From: Streptomyces sp. SID12488
GTDB lineage: Bacteria > Actinomycetota > Actinomycetes > Streptomycetales > Streptomycetaceae
Direction: 5' to 3'
DNA length: 40,165 bases
Assembly: GCF_010548275.1 (NCBI RefSeq)
Contig: NZ_JAAGLT010000048.1
Location: forward strand, 1-40,165
A program made the position numbers and the translations under genes. Below are positions 24,399-32,156 of this stretch, in pieces. A model generated the notes under the pieces. That model was not told the DNA's origin. It did not search any database and saw only the letters and a list, made by a program, of their open reading frames with translations. Numbering within the stretch: the stretch's first letter is position 1; each line of letters begins with the position of its first letter.

Positions 24399-25391
24399 TC
24401 AGAGCCCGGTTCGCTGTGCGCGGCCGTCCAGAAGCTCCACGCCGAGCGGCGTGAGGGTATGGCGCATGGTGTTGCGCACGCGCCAGCTCTGGATAAGGCC
24501 CGCGTCACGCAGCACCGTCGCGTGCTCGCTCACCGACGCGGGCGAGATGCCCAGGCGCCGGGCCGTCTCGCCGCCGGTGGCGTTCTCCCCCTCCGCGATC
24601 GCCAGGAGGGTCGCCGCCCTGGTGCGGCCGAGGAGCCGGTCGAGCGCACCGGCCCTCCCCGCGGAACTGTGGGGCCGCAGGACGCCGACGCCCCGGCTCA
24701 CCGGATACACCAGCACCGGTGCGAGGGAGCCGTCCCGCAGTGTGATGGGCTTTCCCCGGCAGAAATACGAGGGCACGAGCCGCAGCCCACGCCCCTGGAG
24801 GTACAGGTCCCCGTCCCGGGGATAGGCGATCTCGAGAATTGGTGCCCGCCAGCGCACGGCGGGGTGCAGACCGCTGAGCAACCGGTCCGTCCCGCCGGCC
24901 AGGAACGCCTTGGCGCGCAGGGCCCGTTCGGCGTTCACCGAGGCACTGATCTGCGTCCAGTACGGATGCAGCGCCTGCCGGTGGTAGTGGCGCAGGGCCC
25001 TGCCCAGACCCCGCCTGGCCGCAGGGACGCCCGAGGCGAGCGCGGGCGCCCACGACGGCAGTTTCCGCTCCCCGCCGAGCAGCGCCATGTCCGCCCGCAG
25101 GCGGGCCCGGGAGGTGGACAGAATCATGTCGACGGCGGCGTCCGGGTCGGTCGCCCCTTCGGCGGGCGTCAGGAAGTCGGGCGAATACCCACGTGACGGA
25201 ACGAGATGGAGCAGCGGCCGGGAAGCCACGTTCAACGTCGTCCGGACTCGGGTGGACCAGCGCTGCAGTTCGGCATCGGTGCCGGAGCCGCCGAGGACAT
25301 GAAGACTGAGCAGAGCCTCCCAGGCGGGATCTGGTCCTGTGGCCAGGCGAATCCGACCGAGGTCCTCCGCACTGAAATGGATACGCAGCAT
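24399..25391 (-). CDS. ArsR-like winged-helix transcriptional regulator
   Basis: 330 residues starting MLRIHFSAEDLGRIRLATGP, a start typical of a Streptomyces class of long ArsR-like regulators. The N-terminal about 230 residues form an uncharacterised helical domain. The C-terminal about 75 residues hold the winged helix: RTRAATLLAIAEGENATGGE, TARRLGISPASVSEHATVLR, DAGLIQSWRVRNTMRHTLTP. It is divergent from the secreted I36-like protein, with a 223-base gap, and probably controls that gene (this pairing is frequent in Streptomyces; the link is inference). Confidence 0.88.
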   Translation of the reverse strand: MLRIHFSAEDLGRIRLATGPDPAWEALLSLHVLGGSGTDAELQRWSTRVRTTLNVASRPLLHLVPSRGYSPDFLTPAEGATDPDAAVDMILSTSRARLRADMALLGGERKLPSWAPALASGVPAARRGLGRALRHYHRQALHPYWTQISASVNAERALRAKAFLAGGTDRLLSGLHPAVRWRAPILEIAYPRDGDLYLQGRGLRLVPSYFCRGKPITLRDGSLAPVLVYPVSRGVGVLRPHSSAGRAGALDRLLGRTRAATLLAIAEGENATGGETARRLGISPASVSEHATVLRDAGLIQSWRVRNTMRHTLTPLGVELLDGRAQRTGL

Positions 25392-25614
25392 CAGCTTCCC
25401 CCCGAAAGGCTGCTACCCCAACCGTCTCACTCTCCCCCATGAACGCAGGGCGCGATAGCTCCGATTTCGCCAGCCCCGGTCTTTCGGCGAGGACCGAAAA
25501 TGCTCCCTCGCCCTGCTGGCCCAGGCCTAGTTTCAGAGCCAGTCACCACGGGGGTACGGCGGCGGAGGCTACCGACGGCTTCCGCCGCCGCCCGTAGGCA
25601 AACGGAGGACACAC

Positions 25615-26061
25615 GTGACATCTGCACGTCGGATGGTCGGTTCTTTCGCGGTCGCGGCAGCTCTCGTCGCCGGGACCACCGCCTTGGCCACCACCCAGGC
25701 GTCCGCCCAGGCCGCGTCGTCAGCGCCGGCCCAGGCCCAGCGCGCCGACTGGGACGGAAACATCTACCTCTACTACAGCGCGTCCGCCAACAGCTCATGG
25801 AGCAAGTACTACGGCTGGGTGGACGACTTCGCCGGCCACACCTTCGCGGCGGGCGGCGACGGCCACGGTCAGCCTGTGAAGAACAACGTCAACCGCGCCT
25901 GGAACAACGACGCGACCCACGCCGCGCGGATCTACTACAACGAGAACCAGAACGCGAGCGGCAACGCCCCGTACGACGACTTCTACCCCGGCAACGCCCG
26001 GCAGCTCAACAACGGTGTGCGGAACAACAACGCATCGTTGAGCTGGTGGAGCGTCGGCTGA
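25615..26061 (+). CDS. Secreted peptidase-inhibitor I36-like protein
   Basis: 148 residues from GTG 25615 with GGAGGA five bases upstream (25604-25609). A Sec signal peptide of about 34 residues (RRMVGSFAVAAALVAGTTAL, Ala-rich cleavage site) precedes a mature domain rich in Asn, Tyr, Trp and Asp: GNIYLYYSASANSSWSKYYG, NNVNRAWNNDATHAARIYYN, NNNASLSWWSVG. The N/W/Y pattern with N-x-x-x-S-x-W fits the beta/gamma-crystallin-like I36 (SMI) family, but the usual cysteines are absent. It probably acts outside the cell, as inhibitor or structural protein. A strong hairpin follows. Confidence 0.75.
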   Translation: MTSARRMVGSFAVAAALVAGTTALATTQASAQAASSAPAQAQRADWDGNIYLYYSASANSSWSKYYGWVDDFAGHTFAAGGDGHGQPVKNNVNRAWNNDATHAARIYYNENQNASGNAPYDDFYPGNARQLNNGVRNNNASLSWWSVG

Positions 26062-26070
26062 CACCGGCTC

Positions 26071-26101
26071 GGGCCCGTTCGCGACGTACGCGGGCGGGCC
26101 C
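26071..26101 (+). terminator. Strong hairpin after the I36-like gene
   Basis: GGGCCCG (26071-26077) pairs with CGGGCCC (26095-26101), and inside it CGCG (26080-26083) pairs with CGCG (26089-26092) around ACGTA. It begins ten bases past the stop and separates the gene from the lipoprotein gene at 26136. Confidence 0.7.
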
Positions 26102-26135
26102 TTCGTACGGCCGCACACACAAGGGGGGACATGAC

Positions 26136-27149
26136 ATGCGGGCGCTCACCACACAGCTGGCAGGACGGATCGGGGCCTTGGTCGTCCTGTCCGCCGTCAT
26201 CGCGGGCTGCGCGGAAGGTCAGACCGCCGAGCCGCAGCCGAAGGCATCGGGACCGCCCCCGGTGGCCGGCGTGCCGACGAGGCTCGACATCAGGTCGCTG
26301 GTCCTGCCCATCGAGCCCTATCTGTTCACCGACCGTCAGGTGGCGCGCCTGTTCCGGGCGCGTGCCGTGCTCACCGCGTCCTGCATGGAGCGTTTCGACC
26401 ACCGCTGGCCCGTCCCCACGGAAGCCGCACCGGACACCGGCACACTGAATCCGGCCAACACGGCACACCGGTACGGAATTACGGACGCCCGGCTCGCCGC
26501 CCGCCACGGATACCACCCCGCTCCCGGCACAATGCCGAGCCGGACCAAACAGAAGAGTCCGGGGCCGACCCCAGGGCCGGAGGAGATGCTGGTCCTGACG
26601 GGCCTCCATGAGGACGGCGCACGGGCTGCAAAGGACGAGCGCGGACGCCCCGTCCCGGCGGGTGGATGCCAGGGGGAAGCCACGACGGCTCTGTCGGGCG
26701 ACCCCGAGAAGATCGGCAACCGGGAACTCGTCGGCACGATCAACATCGGCAGTTACCACGACTCGCAGAAGGATCCGCGGGTGGTGAGGGTCTTCCGCGC
26801 CTGGTCACGCTGTATGCGGCAGTACGGCTACGCGTACGCGGATCCGACCCGGGCCCCCGGCAAGGGCGCCGAGTTCACGGGCCCGACGGCCACCCGGGCC
26901 GAGATCGCCGTGGCCGGCAAGGACGTGGAATGCAAGCGCAGGACGAACGTCATCGGGGTCTGGTCCTCCGTCGACGCGGCCTACCAGCGCCGGGCGATGA
27001 ACGAGAAGACACGGGAACTCGCCGCGATCAAACGGGACATCCGCACCCAGGTGACCAACGCGGACGGCGTACTGGGGAAGCAGCACACGACCGGCCCCCG
27101 CGCGGCTGTCCAACCAGCGCCGCGCCCCCACCAGACCTCCGACCGCTGA
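26136..27149 (+). CDS. Putative secreted lipoprotein
   Basis: 337 residues from ATG 26136, with AAGGGGGGA about seven bases upstream. A signal sequence (RIGALVVLSAVIAGC) ends in the lipobox VIAGC, so the mature protein is probably lipid-anchored outside the membrane. The mature part starts disordered (AEGQTAEPQPKASGPPP). It then has RLDIRSLVLPIEPYLFTDRQ, a Cys in LTASCMERFDHRWPV, GGCQGE, RAWSRCMRQYGYAYADPTRA and KDVECKRRTNVIGVWSSVDA, giving about four mature cysteines that could form disulfides. The CMERF…RAWSRCMRQYGY…VECK pattern recurs in Streptomyces hypothetical lipoproteins. Function unknown. The C-terminus is Pro/His-rich and basic. Confidence 0.85.
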   Translation: MRALTTQLAGRIGALVVLSAVIAGCAEGQTAEPQPKASGPPPVAGVPTRLDIRSLVLPIEPYLFTDRQVARLFRARAVLTASCMERFDHRWPVPTEAAPDTGTLNPANTAHRYGITDARLAARHGYHPAPGTMPSRTKQKSPGPTPGPEEMLVLTGLHEDGARAAKDERGRPVPAGGCQGEATTALSGDPEKIGNRELVGTINIGSYHDSQKDPRVVRVFRAWSRCMRQYGYAYADPTRAPGKGAEFTGPTATRAEIAVAGKDVECKRRTNVIGVWSSVDAAYQRRAMNEKTRELAAIKRDIRTQVTNADGVLGKQHTTGPRAAVQPAPRPHQTSDR

Positions 27150-27417
27150 CATCCGCATACCAAGCACACCTTCGACGGCGTAGTCGTCGGCCGGTGAGGC
27201 GGATCGTTGGCGCGCTCCCACAAGTCGAGCCCGTACAAGGACTGGTGATTTTCCGCCCCTTCCAGTTCTCGCCGGACACGCCGACCGCCGGTGTCCTGCT
27301 GACGAAGGTTCATTAGCGGCACTTCGGCGCCGACCCGGCACTGTCGGCGGTCACGCCTTTCCCCACGATCCACACGATCAGCGTCACGTAGTTCCCCGCC
27401 CGCACGGTAACGCTTCT

Positions 27418-27948
27418 TCATGTGAACAACGGGGCGACCGGCGGCCATGGGTAGCCCAGTTGCTCGGCATCATGCGAACCTCCCCAGACCTCGGCGGTGG
27501 CACGGGGATCGCCTGCGGTCAGCCGTGCTTCAAAGCGCTCGGCTTGGACCGATGGGGCGTGCGCGGAGATCGGGAGGGTCATCCCGAACTGGAGCCAGGG
27601 CAGATCTGCATCGGCCCGGCTGCGGGGATGCATCAGGACGACGTGGATTCGATCGGGTTCCTTGCGGGAGGCCCAGACGCCTTCCAACTCGCAGTCCCAC
27701 CTGACGAGCCAGTCTCCGTGTCCCCTCAGCCCCGCCTCAAGCAGCCGCGCAACCGCTACTGCCGGCCACTCCCAACTGCGGTCCTCTCCGGCTCGCAGGA
27801 CCTCGGCCTCGTACTGACCTGCGGTGAACCGAAGCTCCGGCAGGTCGAAGTCCTGATTGGCCAGGTCGCGCCAGCCCGCCCAGACAACATGATCCCCGGG
27901 AACTACGTGGCTCTGCCCTTGATTCCGTGAACGCCCAGGCAGGAGCAC
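27418..27948 (-). CDS. Hypothetical protein divergent from DUF6193 gene
   Basis: About 176 residues from GTG 27948; a TTG at 27975 is an alternative and neither has a good ribosome site. The conserved-looking core is HVVWAGWRDLANQDFDLPEL, RFTAGQYEAEVLRAGEDRSW, EWPAVAVARLLEAGLRGHGD, WLVRWDCELEGVWASRKEPD and RIHVVLMHPR. It has no signal peptide or membrane helix. Its start region overlaps the start of the rightward DUF6193 gene (GTG 27952), so if both starts are right the two divergent messages share a promoter within each other's 5' ends. A role as partner or immunity-like protein is only a guess. Confidence 0.65.
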   Translation of the reverse strand: MLLPGRSRNQGQSHVVPGDHVVWAGWRDLANQDFDLPELRFTAGQYEAEVLRAGEDRSWEWPAVAVARLLEAGLRGHGDWLVRWDCELEGVWASRKEPDRIHVVLMHPRSRADADLPWLQFGMTLPISAHAPSVQAERFEARLTAGDPRATAEVWGGSHDAEQLGYPWPPVAPLFT

Positions 27949-27951
27949 ACT

Positions 27952-28434
27952 GTGGCGGTGGACCCGAGCAGCCAAGCCTCAGAACCGCCGCCCCTGCCTC
28001 CAAAACCGGTTATGTCCGACATGGCTGCAGCGCGCAGTCTCGGGCCTGCCGCCGCCGTCGAAGCCCGATGGCTGTCTCTACAACTCAGCTGGCAGTGGGC
28101 ACGCGATGTCCACGAGATTCGCTCGCCAGGACACCCCTATCCGGGCATCGTTCCGCTGCTGGAGGCCGCTGCGGCGACACCACGGCTACGGCGGCTGTAT
28201 CCGTTCACCAGTCATTTCGCTCTGCTTTTCAGTAGCCGCACCAACTACCCCTGGATCTTGCAGGCCGGATCCACCGAACCTCTGCGCAGCGGATCGTTCA
28301 TGGTCCGTCGTCGTGATCCCCACGCCGTAGTCGGCGAAGTCGAAACTGCCGCAGAGGCCGTGAATCTGGCAGTGAGACTCCTGCCGGCCGACTTCGAGCC
28401 GGTCGTCACCGCCTCCGCCGGCAAACACAAGTGA
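27952..28434 (+). CDS. DUF6193 family protein
   Basis: 160 residues from GTG 27952 (AGGAG at 27941-27945, six bases away). After a Pro-rich start, the sequence VEARWLSLQLSWQW, PLLEAAAATPRLRRLYPFTS, HFALLFSSRTNYPWILQAGS, SGSFMVRRRDPHAVVGEVET and AAEAVNLAVRLLPADFEPVV follows the DUF6193 layout. That layout is a helical WxxL region, then RLRxLYPxxSH, then an RxxFPW strand, then a G/FxVRR strand and a helix ending in LP. Members are annotated as natural-product-associated but the biochemical role is unknown. It converges with the XRE regulator. Confidence 0.72.
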   Translation: MAVDPSSQASEPPPLPPKPVMSDMAAARSLGPAAAVEARWLSLQLSWQWARDVHEIRSPGHPYPGIVPLLEAAAATPRLRRLYPFTSHFALLFSSRTNYPWILQAGSTEPLRSGSFMVRRRDPHAVVGEVETAAEAVNLAVRLLPADFEPVVTASAGKHK

Positions 28435-28505
28435 CGGCGCACAGCCACACCGACCGAGGCCAGGCCACTCGCATGTAGCGCAGGCGTCCGTCGGTTTCGA
28501 GAAGG

Positions 28506-29375
28506 TCAGGCGGAGCTGCCGCTGGTCGTGTGGCTGGGGTCGGCAGCCCAGGACGCCAGCATGCGCAGGCTGTCGTGGGTGGGCGTGCCGGATTCGGCGG
28601 TCCAGACGATGATCTGCAGGTCCGGGTCGGCGGTCCAGGTGACGGCGTTCCAGTCGAGGTGCAGGTCCCCGACGACGGGGTGGCGCAGGTGCTTGGCCCC
28701 CGTGTCCCGGACGGCGACGTTGTGGGCACCCCACCAACGCCGGAACTGGGCGTCCCGGACCGAGAGCTCACCCACCAGCGCGGCGAGCTGCGCGTCCCCG
28801 GGGTTGTCGGCGTTGTGCATCCGCATCTGGGCGATGGACAGCCGGGTGACGCCCTCCCAGTCCGCGTACAGCTCACGCATCGCGGGATCGGTGATGAGGA
28901 GCCTGACGTAGTAACGCTGCTTCTCCGGGATCTTTCCGAAGTCGGTGATCAGGGCAGCGCCCATGGTGTTCCAGGCGACGATCTCGGTGCGCGGTCCGAT
29001 CACGAAAGCGGGGGTGTGCGCCATGTCATCGAGCATGCGCTGCAACTGCGGCTGCGCCTTGAGGCGCGGTTGTCGGCGGGGAGGGCGGAAGTCGTCCCTG
29101 GCCGCAAGCTCGTACAGGTAGGCACGCTGGTCGTCGTCCAGGAGCAGGACCTGGGCCAGTGAGCCCAACACCGACGGCGAGGGCTGGATACGGCCCTGTT
29201 CGAGGCGGGCGTAGTAGTCGGTGCTGATGGCCGCCAGCACGGCGACCTCCTCACGGCGTAGTCCCGAGACGCGACGCGGGCCACCGCCGGGCAGGCCGAC
29301 GGCGGCCGGGTCCAGCTCGGCACGGCGCGCCTTGAGGAATTCCCCGAGATCGTGACGGTGAGGATCGTGGTTCAT
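28506..29375 (-). CDS. XRE-family regulator with MmyB-like ligand domain
   Basis: 289 residues from ATG 29375 (MNHDPHRHDLGEFLKARRAE). The N-terminal HTH (about 10-80) shows the typical class signature RRVSGLRREEVAVLAAISTD, YYARLEQGR. The rest is the MmyB-like PAS-type domain: TPAFVIGPRTEIVAWNTMGA, DPAMRELYADWEGVTRLSIA, RRWWGAHNVAVRDTGAKHLR, HPVVGDLHLDWNAVTW, ending DSLRMLASWAADPSH. It is the last gene of the leftward redox operon and probably its regulator. A 13-mer present upstream of it is repeated upstream of the first operon gene, suggesting autoregulation. Confidence 0.92.
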   Translation of the reverse strand: MNHDPHRHDLGEFLKARRAELDPAAVGLPGGGPRRVSGLRREEVAVLAAISTDYYARLEQGRIQPSPSVLGSLAQVLLLDDDQRAYLYELAARDDFRPPRRQPRLKAQPQLQRMLDDMAHTPAFVIGPRTEIVAWNTMGAALITDFGKIPEKQRYYVRLLITDPAMRELYADWEGVTRLSIAQMRMHNADNPGDAQLAALVGELSVRDAQFRRWWGAHNVAVRDTGAKHLRHPVVGDLHLDWNAVTWTADPDLQIIVWTAESGTPTHDSLRMLASWAADPSHTTSGSSA

Positions 29376-29417
29376 GCCCTCACCCTGACATCGAAGGAGC
29401 CGCGTGTCAGGAGGAGA

Positions 29418-29430
29418 GATTTGTCCCTGG
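29418..29430. promoter_or_regulatory. 13-mer shared with the redox operon promoter (copy 1)
   Basis: GATTTGTCCCTGG (plus strand; CCAGGGACAAATC in the gene direction) lies 42 bases upstream of the XRE regulator start. The identical 13-mer occurs at 31707-31719 upstream of the flavodoxin-like gene. Candidate binding site of the XRE-MmyB regulator. Confidence 0.5.
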
Positions 29431-29479
29431 AAGCGCTCACCACAGACGACGCGCGGGCTGTCCGCCGTCGCCCACGGGT

Positions 29480-29818
29480 TCAGCTGACGCGGCTCCACTT
29501 CCCGTGGAGCTGGACGAACTCGCCTCCGATGACGGAACTGGCCATGCAGGTGCCCTCGGTGTAGTCCTCGATGTGAGTGACGTGGTCACCGGCGTCGGGC
29601 TCGGTCCAGCGCACGACGTACAGGCCGTCGCGGAGCCGGCTGGTGGTGTACTCCATCGTCTGCTTCCGGCCCTTGATCGCACCGCCCGTCACCTCGAAGC
29701 TGACCTGGGTCGCCGACTCGAAGGTGATCTCCACCGTGAAGTGGCCGAGCGGCGTGTCCGGGCCGAGGTCGGCCAGCCAGGTCTGTCCCACGCTGGGAAG
29801 GGTCGCGTTGCTGTCCAT
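29480..29818 (-). CDS. MoaF-related domain protein
   Basis: 112 residues starting MDSNATLPSVGQTWLADLGP. Beta-rich sequence with GHFTVEITFESATQVSFEVT, GRKQTMEYTTSRLRDGLYVV, RWTEPDAGDHVTHIEDYTEG and EFVQLHGKWSRVS. This follows the lipocalin-like MoaF-related domain (ligand strands, then WxE…HVxHxEDY). It sits 36 bases after the DJ-1-like gene in the same direction, so it is part of the redox operon. Probably binds a small hydrophobic or oxidised metabolite (inference). Confidence 0.82.
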   Translation of the reverse strand: MDSNATLPSVGQTWLADLGPDTPLGHFTVEITFESATQVSFEVTGGAIKGRKQTMEYTTSRLRDGLYVVRWTEPDAGDHVTHIEDYTEGTCMASSVIGGEFVQLHGKWSRVS

Positions 29819-29854
29819 CTGTACTACCTCTTTCTTTGAGCCGCGGTGCGGGTG

Positions 29855-30556
29855 TCAGCCGAGGGTCTTGACGACTTCCTGGGCGAGCGGGACGGCCGAA
29901 GCAGGGTTCTGGCCGGTGATGAGGGTGCGGTCCACTTCGAGGTGGGGGGCGAAGTTCTCCTCGCGCTTGCGGTAGTCCGCGCCCACGTCGGCGACAAGAC
30001 GGTCCTGGAGCAGCCACTTCGCCCGGTCGGCGAGGCCGTTCTGGATCTCCTCGGAGTTGGACAGTCCGGTCAGGCGGTAGCCGTGGAACGGTGACTTGCC
30101 GTCGGCGTCCACGGTGGACAGCAGTGCGGCCGGGCCGTGGCACACGAGCGAGACGATCTTTCCGGTGGCGAGCCAGTCACTGAGCAGCTTGCCGGCCTCC
30201 GGGTTGTCGGACAGGTCTTCCATCGGGCCCCAGCCGCCGGGGACGAAGACGGCGTCGTAGTCGTCGATGCGGACGTCCTCGATGGGGATGGGGTTCGCCA
30301 GCTCGGTCGCCTCGCGCAGGGCGGTCTTCATCTGCTCGGCGCCCTCGGGGCCGCCATTGAAGTCGGGGGTCAGGCTGAGCGCGTCGGCGGTGGGCGGTAC
30401 GCCGCCCGGGGTGGCCGCGGCGATCTCGTAGCCGGCCTCCTTGAAGACGCCGTACGGACCGGTGGCCTCTTCGGCCCAGAACCCGGACGGCTGCTCGAAT
30501 CCGTCGGCCAGGGTCCAGTGGTCGGCGGCGGTGATGAGGAAGAGGATCTTCGCCAT
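29855..30556 (-). CDS. DJ-1/PfpI family protein (class I glutamine amidotransferase-like)
   Basis: 233 residues from ATG 30556 (MAKILFLITAADHWTLADGF). The nucleophile elbow is LVCHGPAALL, with an acidic residue in VFVPGGWGPMEDL as expected. Other marks are GFWAEEATGPYGVFKEAGYE and a C-terminal VDRTLITGQNPASAVPLAQE. Of this type, Hsp31/YhbO-like members act as glyoxalase III or protein deglycase/chaperone, usually under carbonyl or oxidative stress. It lies 29 bases after the NTF2-like gene and 36 before the MoaF-like gene, in one operon. Confidence 0.92.
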   Translation of the reverse strand: MAKILFLITAADHWTLADGFEQPSGFWAEEATGPYGVFKEAGYEIAAATPGGVPPTADALSLTPDFNGGPEGAEQMKTALREATELANPIPIEDVRIDDYDAVFVPGGWGPMEDLSDNPEAGKLLSDWLATGKIVSLVCHGPAALLSTVDADGKSPFHGYRLTGLSNSEEIQNGLADRAKWLLQDRLVADVGADYRKREENFAPHLEVDRTLITGQNPASAVPLAQEVVKTLG

Positions 30557-30585
30557 GGGGTGTTCCCTGGGGTGGGTGCGGGCGG

Positions 30586-30975
30586 TCAGTTGTTCGCGGC
30601 CTGCTGGACGACGTGGCTGTCCGCGGCCTGGATCAGGTGGGTCAGCCTGCCGTCGGTGACCGTCCACAGGTGGATGAACCGCGCGTCCGACTCCTGGCCG
30701 GACTTGGACACAGCGTGGTAGTGGCCGTGCACGAAGACGTGCTCACCGGCGTCGTAGAAGTCCTCGGCCACCGCGCTGAAAGAGGTGAAGCGCGGCGCGA
30801 GCCGGCCGAAGAAGTCGCCGCTGACGCCGGCCCAGGTCTTGTAGACCCCGCCGTAGGGAAAGCCGGGGGTGATGTCCCAGACGACGTCGGGGTGGACGAC
30901 CTCTGCGACCACGTCCGGGGCCATGCCGGAGTCGTACAGACGGCGGACGAGAGCGAGATTCGGGGAATCAGACAT
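30586..30975 (-). CDS. NTF2-like / SnoaL-type protein
   Basis: 129 residues from ATG 30975 (AGGAG about eight bases upstream). Sequence follows the NTF2-like cone fold: LALVRRLYDSGMAPDVVAEV, VHPDVVWDITPGFPYGGVYK, GVSGDFFGRLAPRFTSFSAV, AEDFYDAGEHVFVHGHYHAV, HLWTVTDGRLTHLIQAADS. Such proteins are ligand-binding or minor enzymes; the substrate is unknown. Second gene of the leftward redox operon, 44 bases after the flavodoxin-like gene. Confidence 0.88.
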   Translation of the reverse strand: MSDSPNLALVRRLYDSGMAPDVVAEVVHPDVVWDITPGFPYGGVYKTWAGVSGDFFGRLAPRFTSFSAVAEDFYDAGEHVFVHGHYHAVSKSGQESDARFIHLWTVTDGRLTHLIQAADSHVVQQAANN

Positions 30976-31019
30976 GGAGGTGCTCCTGGATGATCTGACG
31001 ATGTGGGAGAGGGGCTGTG

Positions 31020-31625
31020 TCAGGCGGCCGCGAGGGCGGCACGGCCGGCGCTGAAGAACGCGGTCTGCTGCGCGACGCGGGCACCGAGGCCCTCGGCGGT
31101 GACGATGTCTGACTTGTGGACCGCCTCCGGGCCGGCGTCGACCGGGGTCTGCGCGCCCGCGCCGACGAAGTAGCCCAGACGGTTGACGTCGTCCTCACTG
31201 CCCTCCGTGGAGGCCCAGCCCGGCTGCACCCCAAGGCTGACCCAGTGCATGCCGTGCTGGGCGGCCATGGTGAAGAAGTAGCCCAGCGTCGAGGACTTGT
31301 CGCCGTTCTTGGCACCGGAGTTGGTGAACCCTGCGGCGATCTTGTCCGCCCAGGTCTGCGTGTACCAGCGCTTGCTGCTTGCCTCGGCGAAGGTGTGGAA
31401 GGCGGCGGACGCAGTACCCATGTAGGTGGGGGCACCGAAGATGATCGCGTCTGCGGCGTCCAGCTGCGCCCACTGCTCCTCGGTGATCGCGTCCACGGAG
31501 ATGGAGATCACCTCGGCCCCGACTGCCGCAGCACCGCGCGCCACTGCTTCGGCGATGACAGCGGTGTGACCGTATCCGGAGTGGAACGCGACGGCGACCG
31601 TGGGGCGGGTGGAAATGGAAGACAT
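31020..31625 (-). CDS. Flavodoxin-fold NAD(P)H-dependent oxidoreductase (WrbA-like)
   Basis: 201 residues from ATG 31625. FMN phosphate loop HSGYGHTAVIAEAVA, second FMN contact IFGAPTYMGTASAAFHTFAE, and AGFTNSGAKNGDKSSTLGYF, which is the WrbA-type third contact. The end is VGAGAQTPVDAGPEAVHKSD. It is likely an FMN-dependent quinone reductase that avoids semiquinone radicals. It is the first gene of the leftward operon; the upstream region holds the 13-mer at 31707-31719. Confidence 0.9.
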   Translation of the reverse strand: MSSISTRPTVAVAFHSGYGHTAVIAEAVARGAAAVGAEVISISVDAITEEQWAQLDAADAIIFGAPTYMGTASAAFHTFAEASSKRWYTQTWADKIAAGFTNSGAKNGDKSSTLGYFFTMAAQHGMHWVSLGVQPGWASTEGSEDDVNRLGYFVGAGAQTPVDAGPEAVHKSDIVTAEGLGARVAQQTAFFSAGRAALAAA

Positions 31626-31706
31626 GGCGGGAATTTCTCCTCAAGAACGATTGGGTGAATCGCGCTCTCGAAGCGTGGCACGGAATTCAGCGGGGATGGT
31701 AGGAAG

Positions 31707-31719
31707 GATTTGTCCCTGG
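31707..31719. promoter_or_regulatory. 13-mer shared with the XRE regulator promoter (copy 2)
   Basis: GATTTGTCCCTGG, identical to 29418-29430, lies 81 bases upstream of the flavodoxin-like gene start. In the gene direction it reads CCAGGGACAAATC, followed by TTCCTACCAT, where a -10-like TACCAT could lie. Confidence 0.5.
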
Positions 31720-31905
31720 TCGGGAATCGTTCCTGGTCGGGAGAAAACCGCGCTCATCGCAGAAGAGGGTGTAGTGGGGGTCTGTCGGTTTTCGAGGTCG
31801 CCTGCACTCTTATCGGGGCGCGGCGAGATTTGCACCGGGCGGCATGGGGGCGGGACAGCAATGGTCGACGCCCACTCATCCCGCTGTTGGAGAAGCCCCG
31901 TGTGG

Positions 31906-32085
31906 CGCCGACTCCGTTCAACGCTCCAGCAGCCCTCAAATGCATCTACATGGCCGCCATGAGCCTCGACCCCACCGGCCAGGGGCGCGAATGCTGGAGC
32001 ATGCGTTGGAAGCCCGCCCTGCAGGCCTTCGACATCTCCTCCAACGGCCAAGTCTCCGTCGGCCGCGCCCAACTCACCTCACGCG
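31906..32085 (+). pseudogene. IS256-family transposase, C-terminal relic
   Basis: The frame reads PFNAPAALKCIYMAAMSLDP, TGQGRECWSMRWKPALQAFD, ISSNGQVSVGRAQLTS, the C-terminus of an IS256 transposase, parallel to the 3' end of the relic at 22460-22602 but a different copy (LKCIYMAAM against LKCVYMAIM). About 55 codons remain. It sits between the redox operon promoter and the aldo/keto reductase relic, and separates them. Confidence 0.65.
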
Positions 32086-32156
32086 AGTTGCGCGTTGGCT
32101 GGACAGACCCCCTTCTCAGCGGCCTCCTCAGAGCCGTAGGCGCGGGGCAGGTCGTC

